Shown here one piece after another: positions 1-6,033 of a DNA stretch of 10,375 nucleotides (position 1 is its first letter; each line of letters opens with the position of its first letter). The notes below the pieces were generated by a model. It was not told the origin of the DNA, searched no databases, and was given only the letters and a program-made list of their open reading frames with translations. Position numbers and translations under genes: made by a program. This DNA is from Acidobacteriota bacterium (GTDB taxonomy: Bacteria; Acidobacteriota; UBA4820; DSQY01). Location: NCBI GenBank assembly GCA_021814355.1, contig JAKAIJ010000082.1, positions 1 to 10,375 on the forward strand, in the 5' to 3' direction.

Positions 1-2296
1 CGCTCAGGTCCACGGCGTGCGACTTCCAGCCCGTGGAGCCGTCGTAGCGCGGCACCGCCGCGCCGGCGTCGGTCCAGGCTCCGCCCCCCGCCGAGACCTG
101 CGCCTGGACCGCGTCGCCGGAGGCGTAGCCGGCGTCGTGGTACATCCAGAAGGTAAAGGTCGCCGAGCCCGCGGAGGCGGGGATCGCCGCGGCAGCGGTC
201 CGGTAGAGCCGGGTGCTGTTGGCGCCGGGCGCCGTGAAGGAGTTGAAGGCCGCCATGCCGGCACCTCCGTGGGGCGATCCGCCTGCCGGGTGGATTGTCG
301 CGGTGGCCCGGGTCCAGTCCCCCTGGAGTCCCGACACGGCGGCCTTTGCCCACCCGGAGGGCGGGAAGGCCGCACCGTCGAAAGTCTCGGCGAAGAGGGC
401 CTGCGAGCTTCCCGGCGTCACCTGCCCCGTCACCAGCGTGAACCCGTCGTCCCACGCCCCCTGCGCGGAGGTCATGTGGAGGGAGAGGGCCACCGTCGTC
501 CCGCAGGGGACGCCCGTTCCCACGGAGAGGGCGAAGTGGGGAGCCGCGCTGGTGGCCGAGCCGCCCCCGGGCACGTCGGAAAACACGGCGACGGCGCGGG
601 TGACGGTGATCCCAGGGGTGGTCGTGCCGAGCGCGGCGCTAACGCCGGTGGCGGCGACGGAGCCAGGGTTGGAGAGGGTCACCTGGACTACCGCGTCCTC
701 GCCCGCGTCCAGCCAGCCGTCGCCGCCCCCCGCGCCCGTCCCCGAGCAGGCGTCGGCGAAGCTGGAGCCGCCGTAGGCCAGGCCCGTCCGGCACATCGCG
801 CAGTTGGCCACGGTTCCCGCGTCGGCGGCCACCACGACGCCGGGGATGACGGTGGCCGGATAGCCGGGGGCGCTGCACCGGACCGTGTAGGTACCGGGCT
901 GGAGAACCCGGTGGAAGTCCCCGGCCGCCGGGTCGGTGTAGACGGCCGGGTAGTCGCGGGGCACGGGGCCCGAGGCGGAGGCCGTGGCGGTGACCGCCAC
1001 GGTGCCGTCCAGGGGAGCCCCCGTGGCTTGGTCCGTCATCACCCCGTGGATTCCCTGGAAGGTCTTGAGCATGTAGTTGAGGACCGCCTGCCGGTGTTCG
1101 GCGCAGAAGACGGGGATGGAGGAGACCGGTGGGGTCTTCTGGGCCGTCACCTCGATGGTGGTGTCGAGGTCGGTCCACTGCCCGTAGGCCCAATCGTTCG
1201 TGTCCCCCCTCGTCCCGTACCAGTCGTAGCCCTCGGTGAACCAGAACCCCGCCGTCGTGCACCCGTCCTGATAGGCCTTGGCGAGGCCGTACGGGGCGAT
1301 GGTGGGGCAGTAGGTCTGCGCGCCGCAGCCGGTCCCGCCCGTGCGCGAGGTCCAGAAGATGGGCTCGTCTCCGGGCTCGGCGTGGGCGTAGTTCCAGACC
1401 GAGTTGAAGCAGGTGGCGCCTCCGTGGAACGAGAGGGAGGTGGTGAAGCGCTTCTTGCCGTGCCAGGCGGTGGCGGCCTCGGTGAGGTCCCGGATGGCCT
1501 GCGTCTCGGCCTCGGACCAAGCGGGCGGAGCGTCGGACCCGGCGGGGCCCCAGAAGTTGCGGTTGAGGTCCACCGTGCGGCTGTTGTACCGCGAGCTGTT
1601 GGCGTTGCCCCAGGGGTTGCCCATGGGGATGAACCACATCTCCGATTCGTCCACCAGCTTCCGGGCGGTGGCGTCCCGGGGGACCGCCGCGTAGCCCGCG
1701 AGGATCGTGTCGAGGACGTCGCACGCCACCATCTCGGCGCCCTTCTCGTCCCCGTGGATGTTGGCGTAGATGCGGATTTTGGGCTCCGCCTCCACGGCGT
1801 CGGGGTTCTTCGATACCTTCATGGTCACGATGTCGTAGGCTCCGTCCTGGGTGGCGCCGAGGTTGTAGAGCCGGCAGACGTCGGGGTGGGCGTTGTAAAG
1901 CTGGAGCAGATGCTCCATGAGGCTGCCCGCGGGCGGGTTCACGGTGTTGAACCGGGAGGCCGTGTAGTAGGCCGCGGCGCCGGGGACCCGCGGCGCCTCG
2001 TCGGCCTCGCGCCAGAGCCGCCGGTCCTCGGCCATCTCGTCGTAGAGGATCTCGATCCGCAGCCCCTTGGCAAGGAGCAGGTCGAGCTGGGCGGGGGTGA
2101 GCAGGACCTTGTAGACGTCGCCCCGGCGCCCCGCGATGTCGAAGTTGCAGGCGTAGAGGAGTTCCGTGTCCGAGGGGCCGCGGGCCGTCACCGCGACGAG
2201 GGTGCGGCTGTCGTAGGTGTCGGCCCGGACGCTGGGCGCCATCAGGAAAAGCGCGGCGGCCACAAGAAAACCCAGGTGCGGGCGACGGACCGGCAT
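1..2296 (-). CDS. Secreted M14-family zinc carboxypeptidase with C-terminal choice-of-anchor-type domain (3' end cut by window edge)
   Basis: The reading frame is open from an ATG at 2296 to the window edge, giving 765 visible residues with no stop. Residues 1-25 form a signal peptide (basic start, hydrophobic core, VRA before D26), so the protein is exported. The peptidase domain spans about residues 100-410. It shows the M14 zinc ligands H181 and E184 in IHGDE, the substrate-binding VDLNRNF motif (242-248), the third zinc ligand H291 in SFHGG, and the catalytic glutamate E382 in TTIEVTA. M14 enzymes of this kind remove C-terminal amino acids from peptides. Next come a carboxypeptidase regulatory-like beta domain (about 416-500), a CARDB/Ig-like region (about 526-610), and from F635 (FAETFDG) a choice-of-anchor J-like jellyroll domain that continues off the edge. 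A GGAGG ribosome site lies 6 bases before the ATG. It is divergent from the membrane protein gene. The likely role is extracellular peptide scavenging; the substrate is unknown, and a sorting or anchor signal may lie beyond the edge. Confidence 0.93.
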   Translation of the reverse strand, partial: MPVRRPHLGFLVAAALFLMAPSVRADTYDSRTLVAVTARGPSDTELLYACNFDIAGRRGDVYKVLLTPAQLDLLLAKGLRIEILYDEMAEDRRLWREADEAPRVPGAAAYYTASRFNTVNPPAGSLMEHLLQLYNAHPDVCRLYNLGATQDGAYDIVTMKVSKNPDAVEAEPKIRIYANIHGDEKGAEMVACDVLDTILAGYAAVPRDATARKLVDESEMWFIPMGNPWGNANSSRYNSRTVDLNRNFWGPAGSDAPPAWSEAETQAIRDLTEAATAWHGKKRFTTSLSFHGGATCFNSVWNYAHAEPGDEPIFWTSRTGGTGCGAQTYCPTIAPYGLAKAYQDGCTTAGFWFTEGYDWYGTRGDTNDWAYGQWTDLDTTIEVTAQKTPPVSSIPVFCAEHRQAVLNYMLKTFQGIHGVMTDQATGAPLDGTVAVTATASASGPVPRDYPAVYTDPAAGDFHRVLQPGTYTVRCSAPGYPATVIPGVVVAADAGTVANCAMCRTGLAYGGSSFADACSGTGAGGGDGWLDAGEDAVVQVTLSNPGSVAATGVSAALGTTTPGITVTRAVAVFSDVPGGGSATSAAPHFALSVGTGVPCGTTVALSLHMTSAQGAWDDGFTLVTGQVTPGSSQALFAETFDGAAFPPSGWAKAAVSGLQGDWTRATATIHPAGGSPHGGAGMAAFNSFTAPGANSTRLYRTAAAAIPASAGSATFTFWMYHDAGYASGDAVQAQVSAGGGAWTDAGAAVPRYDGSTGWKSHAVDLS

Positions 2297-2399
2297 TCGC
2301 GCCCTCCTAGCGATCATCGTACCACGCGCCCCGAAGGCGGAGTTACTCTACGATATAAAGTACTTGACAAACGTCGAATCCGGCGCTATACTTCCGGTC
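2297..2399. promoter_or_regulatory. Divergent intergenic region with promoters for the carboxypeptidase and the membrane protein/regulator pair
   Basis: This 103-bp spacer separates two divergent genes and is AT-rich in its right half. The plus-strand promoter is annotated separately. On the minus strand, a strong Shine-Dalgarno site (AGGAGGG, complement of 2302-2308) serves the carboxypeptidase. A -35-like TTGTCA (complement of 2365-2370) overlaps the plus-strand -35, and a possible -10 TACGAT lies near 2318, but the spacings do not give one clear minus-strand promoter. The AT-rich stretch 2353-2363 sits just upstream of the plus-strand -35, where an operator or UP-like element could act on both directions. 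Confidence 0.55.
2364..2392 (+). promoter_or_regulatory. Near-consensus sigma-70 promoter predicted to give a leaderless mRNA
   Basis: TTGACA (2364-2369, a perfect -35) is followed by exactly 17 bases and TATACT (2387-2392, one mismatch to TATAAT). The ATG of the membrane protein begins at 2400, only 7 bases after the -10, which is where transcription normally starts. No Shine-Dalgarno sequence lies between the -10 and the ATG. The transcript is therefore predicted to begin at or within a base or two of the start codon. In a background this rich in GC, so close a match is unlikely to be accidental. Confidence 0.85.
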
Positions 2400-3011
2400 A
2401 TGGACGCCGCCGAGCCCCGCCCCGAACCCGACGCCCCCCCGAGTCTCCACGCACACGCCCTGGATAACCTGCGCTACATCCGCGACGCCATGCAGCGAGC
2501 CAGCGCCTTCACCGACGTGCCGGGGTGGGGCACGGTGGTGGTCGGCGCCACGGCCCTCGCCGCCGCGTGGCTCGCCTCGCGCCAGGCCACCTTCCACCAC
2601 TGGCTCCTCTGCTGGCTGGGTGAGGCGCTGCTGGCGGGGGCCGCAGGGATCGCGTTCATGGTGGCCAAGTCCCGCCGAGCTGGAACGAGCCTCCTCTCCA
2701 ATCCGGGACGCCGGTTCGCCCTGGGCCTGGCCCCGCCGCTCCTCGCGGGCGCCCTTCTGACCCTGACCCTCTACCAGGCCCGCCTCCAGCAGCCCCTGCC
2801 GGGGCTCTGGCTCCTGCTCTACGGCGCCGGCGTGACGACGGCGGGGGCCTTCTCCGTGCGCATCGTGCCGCTCCTGGGGCTCTGCTTCATGGCCCTGGGG
2901 GCCGCTGCCCTCTTTCTCCCCGCCTCCCTCGGGGACCTGTCGCTCGCGGCGGGGTTCGGCGGGCTCCACATCGTCTTCGGCTCCGTGATCGCGAGGCGCT
3001 ACGGTGGCTAG
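2400..3011 (+). CDS. Small polytopic inner-membrane protein paired with a winged-helix regulator
   Basis: The product has 203 residues: a short cytoplasmic N-terminus, then about six hydrophobic helices (roughly 43-60, 67-89, 104-124, 134-150, 153-173, 180-197). The segment around residues 18-43 (HALDNLRYIRDAM then FTDVPGWG) resembles, from memory, a conserved N-terminal motif of uncharacterised membrane proteins encoded beside winged-helix regulators. No catalytic motif is visible and the function is unknown. The ATG at 2400 is chosen because the conserved region begins soon after it and the -10 box lies just upstream, so longer in-frame extensions could not be transcribed from this promoter. 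It overlaps the regulator gene by 8 bases, which suggests translational coupling and a shared role, perhaps sensing or controlling regulator activity at the membrane. That role is inference. Confidence 0.85.
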   Translation: MDAAEPRPEPDAPPSLHAHALDNLRYIRDAMQRASAFTDVPGWGTVVVGATALAAAWLASRQATFHHWLLCWLGEALLAGAAGIAFMVAKSRRAGTSLLSNPGRRFALGLAPPLLAGALLTLTLYQARLQQPLPGLWLLLYGAGVTTAGAFSVRIVPLLGLCFMALGAAALFLPASLGDLSLAAGFGGLHIVFGSVIARRYGG

Positions 3012-3369
3012 GCCGGACCACAACGAGCGCCCGAGGGGGAGCGCGGGGGCCGAGAAGCCCGCCCGACCCATGAGCGCGCGCGAGCTGGACCAGGTCATCC
3101 ACGAAAAGACCCGCCTGGGCATCGTGAGCGCCCTCGCGGTCTCCCCGTCCATGAGTTTCCGGGAACTCAAGGCGCTCCTGGGCACCAGCGACGGGAACCT
3201 CTCCGTGCACGCGCGCAAGCTGGAGGAGGCGGGCTACGTGGCGTGCGCCAAGTCCTTCCGGGAGCGGGTGCCGCGCACCGAGTTCCGGCTCACCCCCGCC
3301 GGACGGCGCGCCCTGGAGCGCTATCTCGCCCACATGGAGGACCTCATCGAGGCGGTCCGGGAGGGTTAG
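3004..3369 (+). CDS. Winged-helix transcriptional regulator (HTH_34-like DNA-binding domain)
   Basis: The product has 121 residues. After a variable basic N-terminus, the segment from ELDQVIHEKTRLGIVSAL (27-44) to the end is a single winged-helix domain. Residues 51-60 form the second helix, TSDGNLSVHARKLEEAGYV (61-79) is the recognition helix region, and 82-97 is the beta wing (KSFRERVPRTEFRLT). This pattern is typical of the small PF13601-type (HTH_34) regulators, relatives of MarR and ArsR, which usually act as repressors. No ligand-binding domain or metal-binding cysteine pattern is present. The GTG start at 3004 is preferred because GAGG (2993-2996) lies 7 bases upstream and the gene overlaps the membrane protein gene by 8 bases. 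An ATG at 3070 would still give the whole domain and is the alternative. The AT-rich elements at 2353-2370 and 3408-3423 are candidate binding sites. Confidence 0.9.
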   Translation: MARPDHNERPRGSAGAEKPARPMSARELDQVIHEKTRLGIVSALAVSPSMSFRELKALLGTSDGNLSVHARKLEEAGYVACAKSFRERVPRTEFRLTPAGRRALERYLAHMEDLIEAVREG

Positions 3370-3400
3370 CGGGCTCTTCGGCGCTGCCTTCTCTTTTTTT

Positions 3401-3423
3401 GGGAGGATACTTTATATTGACAA
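3401..3423 (+). promoter_or_regulatory. AT-rich regulatory element with TACTTTATAT and TTGACAA
   Basis: After the regulator stop, a run of seven T (3394-3400) leads to GGGAGG (3401-3406) and the AT-rich string TACTTTATAT (3408-3417), which overlaps TTGACAA (3417-3423). The same 10-mer occurs inverted at 2353-2362 beside another TTGACAA, in the promoter of the regulator pair. TATATT (3413-3418) could be a -10, or TTGACA (3417-3422) a -35, but neither has a convincing partner at the right spacing. GGGAGG could also be the ribosome site of the truncated uppS reading frame, 10 bases before its TTG. It is best read as a regulatory patch whose exact role is open. Confidence 0.4.
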
Positions 3424-3551
3424 CTACTTTGCCATTTGCCAATCCCCCGCCGCGCCACGCCGCCCTCATCATGGACGGCAACGGCCGCCGGGTCCGGCTT
3501 CGGGGGCTCCCCCCCTCGCGCCGGAGAGAGACCGCCTGTGCCGCGCTCTGA
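3417..3551 (+). pseudogene. uppS: 5' remnant of an undecaprenyl diphosphate synthase (isoprenyl transferase) gene
   Basis: From a possible TTG start at 3417 the frame encodes 44 residues and stops at 3549-3551. It contains PPRHAALIMDGNGR followed by a basic stretch and RGLP, the N-terminal signature of cis-prenyltransferases. In intact enzymes this segment carries the catalytic aspartate (MDGNGR) that handles the pyrophosphate of the allylic substrate. Complete UppS proteins have about 230-250 residues, so around five-sixths is missing, including the substrate tunnel and dimer interface. The similarity fades after GLPPSRR, and the FAD oxidoreductase begins within the last codons of this frame, overlapping by 14 bases. 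The remnant cannot be active. It could be a deletion scar or a translated leader coupling ribosomes to the next gene. The enzyme class of the stump is near certain; whether it is translated is unknown. Confidence 0.72.
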
Positions 3552-4695
3552 CGTGGTGGTGGTGGGAGCCGGGCTGGCGGGACTTTCGGCCGCCGAAGGG
3601 ATGGCGCGCCGTGGGCTCCTGGTCGTCCTTGTGGACCGCCGCGTCCGCGTGGATGCGCGGGTGCGCACCACGGGGATTTTCGTCCGGCGCACCCTCGAGG
3701 ACTTTGACCTCCCTGCCTCCTGCCTCGGGCCCCCGGTGCGGCGGGTGCTGCTCTACTCGCCCTCGGGGCGCGCCCTGACCCTCGAGAGCCTGAAGGACGA
3801 GTTCCGGGTGGGGCGCATGGGCGCCCTTTACAGCCGAAAGCTCGAGGAGTGCCTCCGAGCGGGAGTCCGCTGGCTCCCGGGGACCTCCTACCTGGGCGCC
3901 GAGCCCCACCGCGGGGGGTCGCGGGTCTACCTCGAGCGGGCCGGGTTGAGGGAGGCGTGGGGGGCGCGCCTGGTCGTGGGCGCCGACGGCGCGCGGTCCC
4001 GGGTGGCGAGGGACCTGGGGCTCGCCGAGAACCGGCAGTGGCTCCTGGGGCTGGAGGAGGTCCACACCGCTCCCGCCACAAGCCGCCCGCCCGCCTTCCA
4101 CTGCTTCCTCGACCCCGCCTGTGCGCCGGGCTACATTGGATGGGTTGTGGAGGACGGCGAGTCGGTCCACATCGGCGTGGCGGGGCACGCGCGAGGGTAC
4201 GAGCCCGCCGCCGCGCTCGCCTCCTTCCGGGCAAGGGCGCCCGGCCTGGGCGCCCTCGCCCCGGGCCGCCCCCTCGAGCGGCGCGGCGGGCTGATCCCCG
4301 TGGGGGGTGTCCTGGACCGCATCGGCTGCGCCCGGGGTCTGCTCGTGGGCGACGCCGCGGGGGCGGTCTCCCCGCTCACCGCGGGCGGCCTAGACGCCTG
4401 CCTGCGGCTCTCGCGGTACGCCGCGGACGTGGCCCAAGCCCACCTCTCCGGTCACCCGAACGCCCTCGAGGCCTACGCCGGGGAGCGGTTTCGAAGCCGG
4501 CTCGTGTCCCGCCTCGCCCTGCGTCGCGCCCTGGACTGGGGCGGCCGCTCGGCCCTTCTCCTGGAGGCCGCCTGCGCCGTCCTGCGCACGCCTCCCCTCG
4601 CGCTCGTCGCCCGTCACGTCTTCTTCGGGAGGGGCTCCTTCCCACTCCCGGCGCCTCCGGCCCCGGCGGAAGGGGCCCTCCGCCTGTGGGGGTAG
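3538..4695 (+). CDS. FAD-dependent oxidoreductase, geranylgeranyl reductase family
   Basis: The product has 385 residues. The N-terminal FAD-binding Rossmann motif VVVVGAGLAGLSAAEG (6-21) is followed by an acidic-basic end of strand two (VDRR, 32-35). The ADG motif GADGARSRVARDLGL (148-162) and the second FAD motif LLVGDAAGAVSPLTAGGLDA (268-287) mark the p-hydroxybenzoate hydroxylase-like fold of the geranylgeranyl reductase / FixC group. PGYIGWVVEDGESVHIGVAG (197-216) resembles the substrate-side YxW...GxG motif of prenyl reductases. Such enzymes usually reduce double bonds of prenyl chains or related lipids, but the family is broad and the substrate is not deducible. GTG at 3538 is chosen because GGAGAG (3523-3528) lies 9 bases upstream and the Rossmann strand begins at once; the frame is open further upstream but carries no homologous sequence. 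The gene is preceded by a UppS remnant and lies 3 bases from the CreD-like gene, suggesting a shared mRNA and a role in membrane lipids. Confidence 0.88.
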   Translation: MPRSDVVVVGAGLAGLSAAEGMARRGLLVVLVDRRVRVDARVRTTGIFVRRTLEDFDLPASCLGPPVRRVLLYSPSGRALTLESLKDEFRVGRMGALYSRKLEECLRAGVRWLPGTSYLGAEPHRGGSRVYLERAGLREAWGARLVVGADGARSRVARDLGLAENRQWLLGLEEVHTAPATSRPPAFHCFLDPACAPGYIGWVVEDGESVHIGVAGHARGYEPAAALASFRARAPGLGALAPGRPLERRGGLIPVGGVLDRIGCARGLLVGDAAGAVSPLTAGGLDACLRLSRYAADVAQAHLSGHPNALEAYAGERFRSRLVSRLALRRALDWGGRSALLLEAACAVLRTPPLALVARHVFFGRGSFPLPAPPAPAEGALRLWG

Positions 4696-4698
4696 ACC

Positions 4699-5928
4699 AT
4701 GTTGAAACGGATGGCCGGAATCGTTTTCATCTTCGTCTGCGTGACCTTTGCCTGGCTCGTCTTGGGCTCCACGGTCCAGTTCCGGACCTCGAGCCAGGAC
4801 AACAAGCTGCGCGGCGCGGTGGGGCAACTCTGGGGCGAGCCCCAGCGCCAGGCCGCCCCGCGCGCCCACTACACCACCCGGGAGGAGCGCACCGTCACGG
4901 TGGAGCGCGACGGGAAGGAGCGGAAGGAGAGCCGGATCCAGGAGGTCTGCCACGACGTGGCGCTCTCCGCCAGCGACGTGAAGGCCGATCTGGCGCTGGA
5001 CTACCGTCGCAAGGGGCTTCTCTGGTACTCCACCTACAAGGTCCGCTTCACCGGCCGCTACACCGTGGCCAACCCCACGAAGGAGCCGCAGGAGATCCAT
5101 TTCGTCTTCACCCTCCCCTCCCGGGGCGCTGTCTACGACGACCTGCGGCTCTCGGTGGATGGAGCGCCGGCCCGGGATCTCCGGGTGGCCGACGGGCAGG
5201 TCTCCCGCGCCGTGGCCCTGGGCCCGGAGCGCTCCTGTGTGGTGGAGGTCACCTACGCCTCCCAGGGGATGGACGAGTGGTGGTACCTCTTCGGCGACTC
5301 CGTGAGCCAGGTACGGGACTTCGGCCTCACGGTGGGAACCGACTTCGAAGGGGTGGACTTCCCGCCGAACTCCGTCTCCCCCAGCGCCAAGACCCGCAGC
5401 GGGCGCGGTTGGTCGCTCCGCTGGGAGTACCGCAACCTCGTCTCGGGGGTCCAGCTCGGCGTGGCCCTGCCCCACAGGCTCAACCCCGGCCCCTGGGTGA
5501 GCGAGGTCACCTTCGCCGCCCCCGTTTCGCTCTTCCTCTTCTTCTTCCTCCTGTTCATCATCGCGGCGCGCCAGGGGGTGCCCGTCCATCCCATGCACTT
5601 CTTCTTCATCGGCGCCGCCTACTTCAGCTTCCACCTGCTGCTCGCCTACCTGGTGGACCACCTCTCGGTCCCCGCCTCTTTCGCCATCGCCTCGGCCGTC
5701 TCGCTGTTCCTCGTGGTCTCCTACGTGCGGGCGGCGGTGGGGCCGCGGTTCGCCTTCCTCGAGGTGGGGCTCTCCCAGCTCCTCTACCAGGTCCTCTTCG
5801 CCGCCACCTTTTTCCTGGAGTCCTTCACCGGACTCGCCATCACCGTTCTGTGCGTCCTGACCCTCTTCGCGGTCATGCAGTACACCGCCAAGGTGGACTG
5901 GACCGATGCGTTCAAGAAGGGGACGTGA
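4699..5928 (+). CDS. creD: CreD-like inner-membrane protein
   Basis: The product has 409 residues, close to the roughly 450 of E. coli CreD. One N-terminal membrane helix (about 7-24) is followed by a large, probably periplasmic beta-rich region (25-270) and a C-terminal block of about five helices (276-293, 298-320, 324-345, 349-367, 370-392). The order of VHPMHFFFIGAAYFSFHLLL, the following helices and the terminal KVDW (398-401) matches the CreD/PF06123 pattern. In enterobacteria and Stenotrophomonas, CreD is an envelope-integrity protein under the CreBC two-component system; its biochemical activity is unknown. No creB or creC is seen here. Instead a winged-helix regulator lies upstream, an arrangement I recall for creD homologues in some other phyla. 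It starts 3 bases after the FAD oxidoreductase, so co-transcription is very likely. Family assignment is by overall architecture, so moderately sure. Confidence 0.78.
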   Translation: MLKRMAGIVFIFVCVTFAWLVLGSTVQFRTSSQDNKLRGAVGQLWGEPQRQAAPRAHYTTREERTVTVERDGKERKESRIQEVCHDVALSASDVKADLALDYRRKGLLWYSTYKVRFTGRYTVANPTKEPQEIHFVFTLPSRGAVYDDLRLSVDGAPARDLRVADGQVSRAVALGPERSCVVEVTYASQGMDEWWYLFGDSVSQVRDFGLTVGTDFEGVDFPPNSVSPSAKTRSGRGWSLRWEYRNLVSGVQLGVALPHRLNPGPWVSEVTFAAPVSLFLFFFLLFIIAARQGVPVHPMHFFFIGAAYFSFHLLLAYLVDHLSVPASFAIASAVSLFLVVSYVRAAVGPRFAFLEVGLSQLLYQVLFAATFFLESFTGLAITVLCVLTLFAVMQYTAKVDWTDAFKKGT

Positions 5929-6003
5929 GGGGGCGCGGAGGCCGACGACGGAGATGGGCCGGGACTGGCGGCGCACACGGTGGCGCCCGCCCACCCGGAC
6001 GGC

Positions 6004-6028
6004 TATACTGCCCCGGGGCGGCCGGAGG
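6004..6028 (+). promoter_or_regulatory. Possible -10 box and strong ribosome binding site of the MFS transporter gene
   Basis: The 105 bases between the CreD-like gene and the transporter contain TATACT (6004-6009), the same -10 hexamer as the promoter at 2387, but the sequence 17 bases upstream (TGGCGC) is a poor -35. GGAGG (6024-6028) lies 5 bases before the ATG at 6034, an ideal Shine-Dalgarno placement. If the -10 is real, transcription starts near 6016. That excludes the in-frame GTG at 5980 as a start and gives the transporter its own transcript. Confidence 0.45.
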
Positions 6029-6033
6029 TGGGG

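Noticed and set aside
17..2467. Long plus-strand open frame of 816 codons opposite the carboxypeptidase
   Set aside because: Low-complexity G/A/R/V-rich translation with no family motifs. The minus strand carries a signal peptide and full M14 catalytic motifs, so this is an antisense shadow of GC-rich coding DNA.
3392..3400. T run after the regulator as an intrinsic terminator
   Set aside because: Only a 4-bp AGCG/CGCT stem with a 10-base loop precedes it, and several bases separate stem and T run. Too weak to call.
3436..3537. Upstream extension of the FAD oxidoreductase frame to TTG 3436
   Set aside because: This stretch encodes the UppS signature in another frame, and its translation in the FAD frame is P/R/S-rich with no homology; the Rossmann fold starts at GTG 3538.
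5980..6033. N-terminal extension of the MFS transporter from GTG 5980
   Set aside because: The extension lacks family sequence, and GGAGG at 6024-6028 is ideally placed for ATG 6034. The possible -10 at 6004 would also put GTG 5980 outside the transcript.
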